Below are positions 8,828-18,195 of a stretch of 64,000 nucleotides of DNA, piece by piece (the first letter of the stretch is position 1; each line of letters opens with the position of its first letter). The position numbers and the translations under genes were made by a program. The notes below the pieces were generated by a model. It was given only the letters and a program-made list of their open reading frames with translations. It made no database searches and had not been told where the DNA came from. Source of the stretch: Micromonospora ureilytica (GTDB lineage: Bacteria; Actinomycetota; Actinomycetes; Mycobacteriales; Micromonosporaceae); the NCBI RefSeq assembly GCF_015751765.1, contig NZ_JADOTX010000001.1, positions 6,324,001-6,388,000 on the forward strand, in the 5' to 3' direction.

Positions 8828-9624
8828 TCCCCACCCACCTGCCCGATCGGCTGTGTGCCGTCGGGGGAGTGGTCGCCGTGGCGCTCGGTGGCAGCCGGGC
8901 ACGCGGCGAGCACCGCCCCGACTCCGACTGGGACCTGGGCCTGTACTACCAGGGTGAGCTGGACGTGCCGGCGCTACGGGCGGTGGCCGCGACGGTCGCC
9001 GACGACCCCGGTGTGGCGCTCACCGCCCCGGGCGGTTGGGGGCCCTGGGTCGACGGTGGTGGTTGGCTGCGCATCGGCGGGGTCGCCGTGGACTGGATCT
9101 ACCGGGACCTCGACCGGGTGTACGGCGCCTGGACGGACTGCCGGGCCGGTCGGTACGAGATCGGGGTGCAGGCTGGGCACCCGTTCGGCTTCTACTCGTC
9201 CGCCTATGTCGGCGAGGTGGCGCTGTGTCAGGTATTGGCGGATCCCACCGGCCGGCTGACCCGGCTGAGGGAACAGACCCGGGACTATCCGCCCGCGCTG
9301 GCCGACGCGCTGGTCGCCGGTGGCTGGGAGGCCGAATTTCTGCTGACCGGCGCGGCCAAGGCCGCCGCCGGCGGGGACAGCGGGTACGTCACCGGCTGCC
9401 TGTTCCGGGCGGTCGGGGTGCTCGCCCAGGTGCTGCACGCCCGGGCGGGCCGGTGGTTGGTCAACGAGAAGGGGATGATCGCCGCCGCGGGGCGACTGCC
9501 CGGGGCGCCCGCGCAGTTCGCGCAGCGGGCGCAGGCGCTGCTTGGCACCGTCGGCCGCAGTCCGGCCGAGCTGGCCGCGACCATCAACGCCGCCCGCGAG
9601 CTGGTCACCGAGGTGGTCGGCTGA
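8824..9624 (+). CDS. Nucleotidyltransferase-fold protein
   Basis: 266 residues from the GTG overlapping the ABC-F stop (GTGA), so probably translationally coupled. The N-terminus has the polymerase-beta-like nucleotidyltransferase signature VALGGSRARGEHRPDSDWDL, i.e. GS followed by the D-x-D metal-binding pair. The C-terminal half is helical and Ala-rich. The family includes aminoglycoside adenylyltransferases and uncharacterised DUF4037-like proteins; substrate is unknown. Coupling to an ABC-F factor hints at a translation- or antibiotic-related job, which is inference. Confidence 0.75.
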   Translation: MIPTHLPDRLCAVGGVVAVALGGSRARGEHRPDSDWDLGLYYQGELDVPALRAVAATVADDPGVALTAPGGWGPWVDGGGWLRIGGVAVDWIYRDLDRVYGAWTDCRAGRYEIGVQAGHPFGFYSSAYVGEVALCQVLADPTGRLTRLREQTRDYPPALADALVAGGWEAEFLLTGAAKAAAGGDSGYVTGCLFRAVGVLAQVLHARAGRWLVNEKGMIAAAGRLPGAPAQFAQRAQALLGTVGRSPAELAATINAARELVTEVVG

Positions 9625-9670
9625 GCCGCCCCCGAGGTGACTCGCAGTCGGCGGGCATAGGGTGAATGCC

Positions 9671-10624
9671 GTGACTGACATGACCTATCGCCGGCTGGGC
9701 GACTCCGGGCTCGTGGTGTCCGTTGTCGGCATCGGCTGCAACAACTTCGGCCGCAAGCTCGACCTCGACGGCACCCGGGCCGTGGTGGACGCCGCCCTGG
9801 ACGCCGGGATCACCCTCTTCGACACCGCCGACATCTACGGTGAGCCGCAGGGCAGCTCCGAGGAGCTGCTCGGGCAGGCGCTCAAGGGGCGCCGGGACGA
9901 CGTGGTGGTGGCCACCAAGTTCGGCATGGACATGAACGGCCTCAACGGGCCGGACTACGGCGCGCGTGGTGCGCGGCGTTACATCGCCCGCGCGGTGGAG
10001 GCGTCGCTGCGCCGGCTCGGCACCGACCACATCGACCTGTACCAGATGCACGAGCCCGACCCGGGCACCCCGATCGACGAGACCCTCGCCGCCCTGGACG
10101 ACCTGGTCCGGGACGGCAAGGTGCGCTACCTGGGCAACTCCAACTTCGCCGGCTGGCAGATCGCCGACGCGGACTGGGTCGCCTCGTCCAACGGCCGGTC
10201 CCGCTTCATCAGCGCGCAGAACCACTACAGCCTGCTGGAGCGCTCGGTGGAGGCCGAGGTGATCCCGGCGTGTGAGCGGTTCGGCCTCGGCATGCTGCCG
10301 TTCTTCCCGCTCGCCAACGGTCTGCTCACCGGCAAGTACAAGCGCGACGGGCAGCCGCCGGCCGGCAGCCGGCTCTCCGGTGGTGGCCGGTACGCGGAGC
10401 GGCTCGCCGCGGCCGACTGGGACACCATCGAGGCGATCGAGGCGTACGCGGCCGAGCGGGGTCTGACGATGCTCCAGGTGGCGATCGGCGGGCTGGCCGC
10501 CCAGCCGGCGGTGACCTCGGTGATCGCCGGTGCCACCACGCCCGAGCAGGTGCGTGCCAACGCCGCCGCCGGCACCTGGGAGCCCAGCGACGACGATCTG
10601 GCGGCGCTGCGCACCGTCCTTTGA
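9671..10624 (+). CDS. Aldo/keto reductase
   Basis: 317 residues from GTG at 9671 (MTDMTYRRLGDSGLVVS), behind a GGTGA-like site; GTG 9662 or ATG 9680 are possible. The TIM barrel shows the AKR tetrad: Asp and Tyr in LFDTADIYG, Lys in VVATKFG, His in LYQMHEPD. NADPH contacts are suggested by the late block VIAGATTPEQVRAN. It belongs to the YajO/potassium-channel-beta-like branch; substrate cannot be told. It faces a minus-strand gene across a bidirectional terminator. Confidence 0.9.
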   Translation: MTDMTYRRLGDSGLVVSVVGIGCNNFGRKLDLDGTRAVVDAALDAGITLFDTADIYGEPQGSSEELLGQALKGRRDDVVVATKFGMDMNGLNGPDYGARGARRYIARAVEASLRRLGTDHIDLYQMHEPDPGTPIDETLAALDDLVRDGKVRYLGNSNFAGWQIADADWVASSNGRSRFISAQNHYSLLERSVEAEVIPACERFGLGMLPFFPLANGLLTGKYKRDGQPPAGSRLSGGGRYAERLAAADWDTIEAIEAYAAERGLTMLQVAIGGLAAQPAVTSVIAGATTPEQVRANAAAGTWEPSDDDLAALRTVL

Positions 10625-10637
10625 GTCGAAAGAAACT

Positions 10638-10666
10638 GGGCCGGGCCGCTCGTCGCGGCCCGGCCC
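10638..10666. terminator. Hairpin between convergent genes
   Basis: GGGCCGGGCCGC (10638-10649) pairs perfectly with 10655-10666 across a 5-nt loop. A short TTC follows on the plus side. It sits between the stop codons of the aldo/keto reductase and the convergent surface-protein gene, so it can serve both. Confidence 0.8.
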
Positions 10667-10685
10667 GTTCGTGAATGCGTTCGGT

Positions 10686-11255
10686 CTAGCTGGTGCGGCG
10701 GCGGCCGAACAGCATGGCCACGCCCATGGCGGCGGCCACGAGCACGAGACCGGCCGCCGCGAACGGCCACCAGTCCGCTCCGCCGCCGTCCGCCGGCTTG
10801 GTCACCGCGACCGGCTTGGGCGCCGGCGGTGACTGTGCCGCCTTCGCCTGCACCGTGGCGGTGGCCTTGCTCTGCAGCGGAGCGGGGGCGCTCACCGTCA
10901 CCTTCCAGGTGCCGGTGGAGAGCACTGGGCCGCTGCTGTAGAAGCCGTGCCCCTCAGGCTGCGGCTCCAGCTGCACCGGCCCGATCCGCTGCCCGTCCGG
11001 GCCGGTGGCGGTGAGGACCAGCCGCACCACCTGCTCCAGCCGACGACCGTCGGTGTGGGTGGCCTGGATGGTGACGCCCTCGGCCCCGTCGCCGGCCACC
11101 GTGAGTTTGAGCTTGTCGGCCGCAGCCGCCGGGGCGGCCTGAGCGGCCTGGGCCGCCGGGGCGGCCTGAGCCACCGCCGGGGCGGCGGCGGACAGGGTCA
11201 GGGCCAGTCCGACGAACACGGCGGCCAACACCTTGCGGATACCCGTCACGGACAT
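10686..11255 (-). CDS. Small exported protein with C-terminal membrane anchor
   Basis: 189 residues. A signal peptide runs to about residue 30 (KVLAAVFVGLALTLSAAAPA), followed by an Ala/Gln stretch. A domain of about 80 residues follows with beta-like pattern (LTVAGDGAEGVTIQATHTDG, then TGTWKVTVSAPAP). A Pro/Lys linker leads to a C-terminal transmembrane helix (WWPFAAAGLVLVAAAMGVAM) ending in RRRTS. There is no LPxTG motif. The layout resembles CopC/YobA-like or FixH-like surface domains of actinobacteria, but similarity is too weak to name it. Confidence 0.75.
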   Translation of the reverse strand: MSVTGIRKVLAAVFVGLALTLSAAAPAVAQAAPAAQAAQAAPAAAADKLKLTVAGDGAEGVTIQATHTDGRRLEQVVRLVLTATGPDGQRIGPVQLEPQPEGHGFYSSGPVLSTGTWKVTVSAPAPLQSKATATVQAKAAQSPPAPKPVAVTKPADGGGADWWPFAAAGLVLVAAAMGVAMLFGRRRTS

Positions 11256-11274
11256 CTCCTCACTACCGATGAGG

Positions 11275-11314
11275 GAGGCCCCTCCCCGACGCCGCAGCGC
11301 CGGGGAGGGGCCTC
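11275..11314 (-). terminator. Terminator after the ThuA/sugar-dehydrogenase gene
   Basis: GAGGCCCCTCCCCG (11275-11288) pairs perfectly with 11301-11314, a 14-bp stem with a 12-nt loop, directly past the stop of the large minus-strand gene at 11321. Confidence 0.8.
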
Positions 11315-11320
11315 GTCGGA

Positions 11321-14300
11321 TCAGAGCTGGCGACCGGGTGCCAGCCGGGTGGCGTCGCCACCGAGCCGCCCGGTGCCCTTGACCGAGTCACCGTCGTTCG
11401 CCTTGACCCCGGCCTTGCTGGCCGCGCCGCCGAGCCGAACGATCATGGCGTCGGCGTCCCGGATCAGGACGTCCCGGACCTCGGCCTCAGGCACCAACGT
11501 GGCGTCGGAGGCGAGCGTCCGGAATGCGGTCAGCTGCCGGACTGCCGCCTTGTCGTCGCCGGCCGCCTCGGACGCGCGAACAGCGTCGAGCTTGTTCGAC
11601 AGCTGCTTGTGCGCCTTGGTCGAGAGCCGCCCCGTCGCCTTGAACCGGTCCAGCAGACTCTGCATGTCCCGGAACGAGGTGGTGACGAAGAACCGGACCG
11701 TCGAGGTGGTCTTGTTGCCCGCCTTGTCGGTCGCGGTCACGGTCAACTCGTGCAGGCCGAGTGACAGGTCGTACATGGCCTGCAGAGTGCCGCTGGCGTA
11801 CGCCTGGCCGTCGAGCTGGCCGACCACGCTGGCGATGCCCGAGGACGGGTCGACGGCCTGCCAGGCCACCCGGACGTCCTGGCTGTCGCCGTAGAGCTGG
11901 CCGTCGGCGAGGCCGGACACCAGCAGCGTCGGCTTGGTGCCGTCGATGCGCAGCACCGCCGACTTCAGCGTCTCGACGTTGCCCGCCTTGTCCGTCGAGC
12001 GGAACAGCAGCTCGTGCTGCCCGTCACCGGTCACCTCGACCGGCGCCGAGTACGGCGTCCACGCGCCACCGTCCAGCGACCACTCCACCGTCTTGACGCC
12101 GGAACCGGCGTCGGTAGCGGCCAGCACGACCGGGATGGTCCCGTTGTGCCAGCCGGCGTCGTTCGCCGGAGCGAACGTCGCCGAGGTCACCGGCGCGGTG
12201 GCGTCGATCTTGACGGAGACGGTCTTCGTCGCCTCCACGTTGCCGGCCTTGTCCGTCGAGCGGAACCGAAGTTCGTGCTCGCCGTCCCCGCTGACCGCCA
12301 CCGGAGCGGTGTAAGCCGTCCAGGTCGTGGCCCCGTCCAGCTGGTACTCCGTACCGGCGAGCCCGCTACCGCCGGCCTCGTCGGCCCCGGTGAGCGTGAT
12401 CGTCACCGGCCCGGTGTGCCACCCGTCGGTCGGGGTGCCGGAAACCGCCGAGGTGGTGACCGGCGCGGTCTCGTCGGCCACCTTCGTGCTGAGCCGGAAG
12501 TAGTCGAACGAGGCGGTCTTCGACGCCGTCTGGTTGGCGCCGAGGGTGAACAGCCCCACCTTCGGGGTGGCCCCGACCGCGCTGGTGGTCAGCGTCGGCA
12601 ACGCGGTCCAGGTCGTCCCGTCGGCCGAGTACGACGCGGTGAACGTGTCGCCCGTGCGGGCCAGCCGCAGGTGCCACACCGCCGAGGTCAGGTTGCCCGC
12701 CTCGGGCTGCGGGTTCTGGACCACCCCGGCGATCTCGCTGCGGAACTCGATCCGCCGCGTCACCGCCTGGCCGGCCTGGTTGTCCGCGATGAAGTCGAAC
12801 TTCACGTAGTTGTCGTCGTCGGCCTGCACGAGCAGACCGGCCTGCTGGTACTGCTCGTTCAGCAGGCTGCCGTCGACCTTCGTCTCCAGGGTCCAGTCGC
12901 CCGACGGCGCGGTCTGGAGGATGAAGTTCTTCGGCCCGGTGTTGTCGGTGCCGTAGATGTCACCGTTGGGCACGTCGATCCGCAACGCGCCATCGGTGAC
13001 CCGGTAACCGCTCGGGTCCTCCCGCGTCACGGCGTCCCACCGGCACTTGTCCAGCGTGCTGCCGGTGAACTCGTCCGACGGGTCGACCGGGCCGGCCGGA
13101 GCATCCGGCGTGACCTGGAACGAGTCGAACGCGGCGTCGACAACCGGCGCCTCGGTGCCTCCGTTGAGCGCGAAGACCCCGATCCGCGGGTTGGTGATGC
13201 CGGCGAGCGCGGCCGAACGGCCGACCGGGGTGAAGGTCTGACCGTCGCCCGAGGCGGACGCGGTCAGGTTCGTCCCGTCGCTGGTGATCCGCAGGTACAC
13301 GGTGTCACCCGCCGGTGCGTCGGTGGCGTCGGCGGCCTCGTTGCGAGGCGTCGCCGCCGTCTCCCGGATGAACTCCACCCGCCGGCTGCCGTTGTACAGC
13401 AGGTCCACCTTGGCGTAGTTGTCGTCGTCGCCGTACACCAGCAGGCCAGCCTGCTGGTAGTTGGCAGTCACCGGGAGGGTGACCTTGGTGGTCATCTCCC
13501 ACGCCCCGGTCGGGGCCGCCTGGAGCACCAGGTTGGTGGCGTCGTTGCGTGCGCCGTAGAGGTCACCGACGCCGGTGGGCAGCCGCAGCGCGCCGCCACT
13601 GAGCGAGTAGAGCTGGTTCTCCCGTACGACGCTGGTCCAGCGCTCCTTGTCGAGGCTGTTGCCGTTGAAGTCGTCCGAACGCGCCCCGAAGCAGGACGTG
13701 TCCGGCGCGTCGACCCGCACCGGCACTGTGGCGTACGACTTGGCGCCCTTGCTGTCGGTCACCGTGAGGGTGGCCGTGAAGGTGCCCGCGCTGGTGTAGG
13801 TGTGGCTGGCGTCCAGTGTGGTCGCCGAGCCTCCGTCACCGAAGTCCCAGGCGTACGTCAGCGGGGTGTCGCCCTCGGCGTCCGTGGCCGTGCCGTCGAA
13901 GGCGACGGTGACCGGTGCGGTGCCGGTGGCCGGGGTGGCCGTGGCGCTGACCGTCGGCGGCCCGTTCTCGGTGACACCGCGGCCGACGAAGTCCATCCAG
14001 TTGACGTTGAACAGCGAACCCGTTCCGCCGTTCGGGTCGCGGGCCACGAAGTACAGCGAGCCGCTCGCGGCACCGGTGACCGGTGCGCTCACGTCCGTGT
14101 ACGTCTGCCACGCGCCGGTCGACGGTACGACGGCCGTGGCGACCACCGGTCCGTCCACCGCACCGGCGTGGACCTCGATCCGACCGCCAGCGGCGGCGGA
14201 GGCGGCCCGGAACCGGATCTCGGTGATGTTGGTCAGGTTCGCCGGGGCGACCGACCACCAGTCACCGTCCTCGATGAACGCGATGCTCTGGCCGCCACCG

Positions 14301-17152
14301 GCGGTGTCGGCGCCGGCCTCCCGCGTCACGCCGGCGTCTCCGCCGCCGGTGCTCACCGGGGCGCGCCCGGTGGCGGTGAAGTACTCGGCCTGCTTCTGCT
14401 TCGGCTGGAGGACCTCGATCTGCCGGCCGGTCAGGGCGCCGGCACCGCCGGCACCACCCTCGTCGGTGTAGGTGGCCTCGAAGACCGCGAAGACGTTCGC
14501 CTCGGCGCCGTGCCCGGAGGCGAGCGACGTCTGGACGGTGCCGGTGCAGCCGGTGTGCTGCTCCAGCGGGTGGGCGTGCTCGTCGTGACCGAGCAGCACC
14601 TGCAGCCCCACCCGATCACAGTCGATCTCCCCGTCCTCCGGGTCGGTCACCTTGATCGTGTAGCGGACCTGGTCGCCCCAGTTGAAGAACCCGCCGTCCG
14701 GCGGGAACTCGATGGTGACCGTCGGGGCGGTGTTGCCAACTGTGACCGGCACGTTGGCCACCGCCGTACGACCCTTGGGGTTGGTGACGGTGAGCTGGGC
14801 GGTGAAGTTGCCCGCCGTGGCGTACGTGTGGGTCGGGTTGGCCTCGGTGGAGGTCTGCCCGTCGCCGAAGGTCCAGGCGTAGGTGAGAGTGCCACCGTCC
14901 GGGTCCCGGGAGCCGGCGCTGGAGAAGGTGACAGTCAAGGGCGCCGGACCCGAGGTCGGGTTGGCGGACGCCGCCGCGATCGGTGCGCGGTCACCGGCGG
15001 TGTAGTCGATCCGGTAGACGCCGGAGTTGTCGTTGTTGCCGCCGAAGCCGCTGCCCCACTCGATCAGGTACAGCGCGCCGTCCGGGCCGAACTCGAAGTC
15101 CATCGGCCGGATCATGCTCATGCCGGTGAGCAGCTGGTTGATGTCCACCAACGACTTGCCGTCGGGGGTCACCTGCATGGTGTACATCTTGTTCTGGTTC
15201 CACTCGCCGAGCAGAGCCTTGCCGTCGTAGTACGCCGGCCACTTGCGGTTGGAGTTGAGGTCGGCGTCGTAGCGGTAGGCCGGGCCGCCCATCGGGGCGC
15301 CGCCGCCACCGATCTCCGGGTAGCGCGCGTCACCGGCGTACCCGTAGTCGACGGTCGCCGGGACCACCGGCGGGAGGTTGGTCAGGCCGGTGTTGTTCGG
15401 CGAGTTGTTCACCGGCGCGGCGCAGTCGAACTTCGCGCCGCTCGGGCCGGACGGGAACGTGTAGTCGTTGTACGCCTCGTTCGTCCCGGTGCAGTACGGC
15501 CAGCCGTAGTTGCCCGGCGTGACGATGTTCCACTCGACCAGACCGCGGGGGCCGCGGTCCGGGTTGTTCGTGTTGGCGTCCGGCCCGTAGTCGCCGACGT
15601 ACAGCGTGTTGGTCTTCGGGTCGGTGCCGATCCGGAACGGGTTGCGGAAGCCCATCGCGTAGATCTCGGGGCGGGTCTTCTCGGTGCCCGCCGCGAAGAG
15701 GTTGCCCGCCGGAACGGTGTACGTCCCGTCGTCCTCCGGGTGGATCCGGATCACCTTGCCGCGCAGGTCGTTCGTATTGGCTGAGGTGCGCTGCGCGTCG
15801 TAGTCCTGGCGGCCCGACCGCTCGTCGAGCGGCGAGTACGAGTTCGACTCGAACGGGTTGGTGTTGTCACCGGTGGCCAGGTAGAGGTTGCCGTCGCCGT
15901 CGAACGTCATGCTGCCGCCGGCGTGGCAGCAGGTGTTGCGTTGGGTGTCGACCCGCAGCACCTGCTTCTCGCTGGCCAGGTTGATGGTGTCCCCGGTCAC
16001 CGTGAAACGGGACAGCAGGTTGCGGGTGACCCCGTCGTTCGGGGCGTAGTACAGGTACACCCAGTTGTTGGTGGCGAAGTCCGGATCGAGCCGGATGCCG
16101 ATGAGGCCGTCCTCGTTACCGGTGAAGACGTCCAGGTCGACGGCGGTGACGGTGTTGCCGGTGTCCGGCTTCACGATCTGCACGCGACCGTCGCGCTCGA
16201 TGTAGAACACCCGCCCGTCGGGGGCGATGTCCAACTCCATCGGGTTGCTGGTGTTGCTGTCCAGCGTGACCTTCTCGAAGTTCGAGGTCTTCGAGGCGCC
16301 GCAGTCGGCGTTCTCGACACCTGCCGCGGTGCGGATGCCGCCGAGCAGGTGGGAGAGGAACTCGGGCTCGGCGTACGACTCCCGGGTGTGCCCCAGGCCC
16401 GTGTACCAGGATCGGCCACCGTCGTAGTCCTGACACCAGGCGACCGGGTGGTCCGCACCCATCGCGCCGGCGCCGGGGGTGTAGCTCTTCTCGTCCAGGC
16501 TGGCCAGCACGTGTACGTCCGGCCGGGGGTTGGTCTGGTAGTTGTACCACTCGTCGAACCGGGACCAGCGGTCCGGCAAACCGGCAGTGGACGGATGGGC
16601 GTGGTCCTCCACCTTGACCGTGGCCTGCTGGTTCTGCGGGTGGTTGGCGAAGTACGCGCCGACCAGGTCGCCGTACCAGGCCCAGCTGTACTCGGTGTCC
16701 GACGCGGCGTGGATGCCGACGTAACCGCCGCCGGCCTTCACGTAGCGCTCGAACGCCGCCTGCTGGTCGGCGTTGAGCACGTCACCGGTGGTGGAGAGCC
16801 AGATCACGGCCTTGTACTTCGCCAGGTTGGCGTCGTTGAATGCGGCGCCGTCCTCAGAGTTGTCAACTGTGAATCCGTTGGCGACGCCGAGCTGTTGGAT
16901 GGCGGCGATGCCGGTGGGGATGGAGTCGTGCCGGAAGCCGGCGGTCTTGGAGAAGACGAGGACGGAGAAGGGATCGGCTGCGGCCTTTGGCGCCTTCGGC
17001 GCCACCTGGCTGACCGGGGCTGCGGCTTTCGCATCCCGTGGGGGGACCTGGGCGGCCGCCTGGGCGGGCGCGCCGAACAGGGTGGTCGAGGCCATGGCCA
17101 GGGAGATCAGGGTTGCGGTGATGGGTAAACGGGCACGACGAGAACGGGACAC
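11321..17152 (-). CDS. Giant secreted ThuA / glucose-sorbosone dehydrogenase-like multidomain protein
   Basis: 1943 residues from GTG at 17152, chosen because AGGAGG lies 5 nt upstream and a signal peptide follows (RARLPITATLISLAMASTTL, then AQAAAQ). Order: ThuA-like domain (about 60-280, FSVLVFSKTAGFRHDSI, then GGGYVGIHAASDTEY). A beta-propeller sugar dehydrogenase follows (about 290-740, ELDIAPDGRVFYIERDG, then TCCHAGGSMTFDGDGNLYLA). Next a PKD domain (TLTYAWTFGDGQ), a CBM6-like stretch with GDWWSVAPANLTNITEIRF, a second PKD, two LamG/DUF1349-like units (SDDFNGNSLDKERW and DEFTGSTLDKCRW) and Ig/OmpL47-like repeats (HELRFRSTDKAGNVE). Likely an extracellular carbohydrate-acting enzyme; the electron acceptor is not visible. 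Confidence 0.88.
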   Translation of the reverse strand: MSRSRRARLPITATLISLAMASTTLFGAPAQAAAQVPPRDAKAAAPVSQVAPKAPKAAADPFSVLVFSKTAGFRHDSIPTGIAAIQQLGVANGFTVDNSEDGAAFNDANLAKYKAVIWLSTTGDVLNADQQAAFERYVKAGGGYVGIHAASDTEYSWAWYGDLVGAYFANHPQNQQATVKVEDHAHPSTAGLPDRWSRFDEWYNYQTNPRPDVHVLASLDEKSYTPGAGAMGADHPVAWCQDYDGGRSWYTGLGHTRESYAEPEFLSHLLGGIRTAAGVENADCGASKTSNFEKVTLDSNTSNPMELDIAPDGRVFYIERDGRVQIVKPDTGNTVTAVDLDVFTGNEDGLIGIRLDPDFATNNWVYLYYAPNDGVTRNLLSRFTVTGDTINLASEKQVLRVDTQRNTCCHAGGSMTFDGDGNLYLATGDNTNPFESNSYSPLDERSGRQDYDAQRTSANTNDLRGKVIRIHPEDDGTYTVPAGNLFAAGTEKTRPEIYAMGFRNPFRIGTDPKTNTLYVGDYGPDANTNNPDRGPRGLVEWNIVTPGNYGWPYCTGTNEAYNDYTFPSGPSGAKFDCAAPVNNSPNNTGLTNLPPVVPATVDYGYAGDARYPEIGGGGAPMGGPAYRYDADLNSNRKWPAYYDGKALLGEWNQNKMYTMQVTPDGKSLVDINQLLTGMSMIRPMDFEFGPDGALYLIEWGSGFGGNNDNSGVYRIDYTAGDRAPIAAASANPTSGPAPLTVTFSSAGSRDPDGGTLTYAWTFGDGQTSTEANPTHTYATAGNFTAQLTVTNPKGRTAVANVPVTVGNTAPTVTIEFPPDGGFFNWGDQVRYTIKVTDPEDGEIDCDRVGLQVLLGHDEHAHPLEQHTGCTGTVQTSLASGHGAEANVFAVFEATYTDEGGAGGAGALTGRQIEVLQPKQKQAEYFTATGRAPVSTGGGDAGVTREAGADTAGGGQSIAFIEDGDWWSVAPANLTNITEIRFRAASAAAGGRIEVHAGAVDGPVVATAVVPSTGAWQTYTDVSAPVTGAASGSLYFVARDPNGGTGSLFNVNWMDFVGRGVTENGPPTVSATATPATGTAPVTVAFDGTATDAEGDTPLTYAWDFGDGGSATTLDASHTYTSAGTFTATLTVTDSKGAKSYATVPVRVDAPDTSCFGARSDDFNGNSLDKERWTSVVRENQLYSLSGGALRLPTGVGDLYGARNDATNLVLQAAPTGAWEMTTKVTLPVTANYQQAGLLVYGDDDNYAKVDLLYNGSRRVEFIRETAATPRNEAADATDAPAGDTVYLRITSDGTNLTASASGDGQTFTPVGRSAALAGITNPRIGVFALNGGTEAPVVDAAFDSFQVTPDAPAGPVDPSDEFTGSTLDKCRWDAVTREDPSGYRVTDGALRIDVPNGDIYGTDNTGPKNFILQTAPSGDWTLETKVDGSLLNEQYQQAGLLVQADDDNYVKFDFIADNQAGQAVTRRIEFRSEIAGVVQNPQPEAGNLTSAVWHLRLARTGDTFTASYSADGTTWTALPTLTTSAVGATPKVGLFTLGANQTASKTASFDYFRLSTKVADETAPVTTSAVSGTPTDGWHTGPVTITLTGADEAGGSGLAGTEYQLDGATTWTAYTAPVAVSGDGEHELRFRSTDKAGNVEATKTVSVKIDATAPVTSATFAPANDAGWHNGTIPVVLAATDAGSGVKTVEWSLDGGAWTPYSAPVEVTGDGQHELLFRSTDKAGNVETLKSAVLRIDGTKPTLLVSGLADGQLYGDSQDVRVAWQAVDPSSGIASVVGQLDGQAYASGTLQAMYDLSLGLHELTVTATDKAGNKTTSTVRFFVTTSFRDMQSLLDRFKATGRLSTKAHKQLSNKLDAVRASEAAGDDKAAVRQLTAFRTLASDATLVPEAEVRDVLIRDADAMIVRLGGAASKAGVKANDGDSVKGTGRLGGDATRLAPGRQL

Positions 17153-17429
17153 GCCGCCTCCTGTGTCGTAGTGACGGAGATCGCGGGAGTCGGCTCGCCG
17201 AAGGCCGTCCCTGATGGAGCCGGTGGTCACACCCTGCCAAGGTGCCCCCACCGACATTTTGTCGAATCGCTGAACAAATTAATTCGGCTGGCTCGATGTC
17301 GGGCAAGATGCGGACGGGTAACGGTTCTGCAACGGGGGGCGACATTCCGAACAGGACCGTATGAAGTGCCCCATTGGATCTAGCTCGTTTTGGCGCGGCC
17401 CGGTCGTCGGCCGCCGCCGACCCCGCGCC

Positions 17430-17458
17430 TTGGCAGGCCGGCGGATCTGTCGTACGGT
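17430..17458 (+). promoter_or_regulatory. Vegetative-type promoter of the thiamine operon
   Basis: TTGGCA (17430-17435), 17-nt spacer, TACGGT (17453-17458). Optimal spacing and TAnnnT at -10 fit the principal sigma factor. Transcription would start near 17465, immediately before the TPP riboswitch. Apart from this and the riboswitch, the 416-base gap 17153-17568 shows no gene. The part next to the ThuA gene is locally AT-richer and may hold that gene's promoter. Confidence 0.65.
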
Positions 17459-17466
17459 GACACGCA

Positions 17467-17561
17467 AGTAACCCACGGGAGCCCGGTGTACCGGGCTGAG
17501 AGGGGGGCTGACAGCCCCCGACCGTTGAACCTGATCCGGGTAATGCCGGCGCAGGGAGGAG
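17467..17561 (+). promoter_or_regulatory. TPP riboswitch (THI element)
   Basis: It contains the hallmark blocks in order: CGGGAGCCCGG, CTGAGAGG after the first arm, a variable GC hairpin, GACCG, then GAACCTGATCCGGGTAATG and CCGGCGCAGGGAGG. The closing 3-prime strand includes AGGGAGG (17553-17559), which also serves as the thiE Shine-Dalgarno 9 nt before the GTG. TPP binding would therefore be expected to hide the ribosome site (translational control). No T-tract terminator is visible. Confidence 0.95.
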
Positions 17562-17568
17562 CGTTGCC

Positions 17569-18195
17569 GTGCCGTCCCTGGGGCGATTGCATCTCATCAC
17601 CGACACCCGACCCGGTCGCGACCCGCTCGCCGTGGTTCGCGCCGCCCTCACCGTGGCCCACGCCGAGCTGGTGGTGCAGGTCCGGGTCGAGGACTCCGCC
17701 ACCGACCGCGAGGCGTACGACCTGACCAGGCGGGTGCTGGCGCTCTGCGCGTCGTACGGGGCGACCTGCCTGGTCAACGACCGGTTGCACGTGGCGTTGG
17801 CGGTGGGCGCCGCCGGTGGGCACGTCGGCGCCGACGATCTGCCGGTCGCCGCCGCCCGCCGGGTGCTCGGCCCCACCGGCGTGCTGGGCGCCACCGCCCG
17901 CGCCCCGGGCCCGGCGAGCGACGCCGTCGCGGCGGGCGCCAGCTACCTGGGCGTCGGGCCGTGCCACACCACAAGCACCAAGACCGGCCTGCCGGATCCC
18001 ATCGGGCCCGCCGGGGTACGCGCCGTCGTCGACGCCGTCGACGTTCCGGTCATCGCGATCGGCGGAGTGACCGCCGTCCGGGTGCCGGCGCTGCGGGCCG
18101 CCGGGGCGTACGGGGTGGCGGTGGTCGGTGCCGTCTCCGCCGCCGCTGACCCGGCACGGGCCACCGCCGAGCTGATCGAGGCCCTGACGTGCTGA
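17569..18195 (+). CDS. thiE: Thiamine-phosphate synthase ThiE
   Basis: 208 residues. It joins HMP-pyrophosphate with the thiazole phosphate carboxylate to make thiamine phosphate. TIM-barrel motifs present: CLVNDRLHVAL, GGHVGADDLP, YLGVGPCHTTSTKTGLPDP and VIAIGGVTA. These are the metal/pyrophosphate Asp and the phosphate loop of ThiE. One oddity: the usual Q-x-R-E-K after strand 2 reads QVRVED, so the Glu-Lys pair is altered. First gene behind the TPP riboswitch; its end overlaps thiO by 7 nt. A second, TenI-like paralogue lies at 20310. Confidence 0.9.
   Translation: MPSLGRLHLITDTRPGRDPLAVVRAALTVAHAELVVQVRVEDSATDREAYDLTRRVLALCASYGATCLVNDRLHVALAVGAAGGHVGADDLPVAAARRVLGPTGVLGATARAPGPASDAVAAGASYLGVGPCHTTSTKTGLPDPIGPAGVRAVVDAVDVPVIAIGGVTAVRVPALRAAGAYGVAVVGAVSAAADPARATAELIEALTC

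Noticed and set aside
12014..15784. A 1256-codon plus-strand open frame opposite the ThuA/sugar-dehydrogenase gene
   Set aside because: It is an antisense shadow caused by high GC and codon bias. The minus-strand product has clear domains, a signal peptide and a ribosome site; this frame shows only Arg/Gly/Val-rich sequence.
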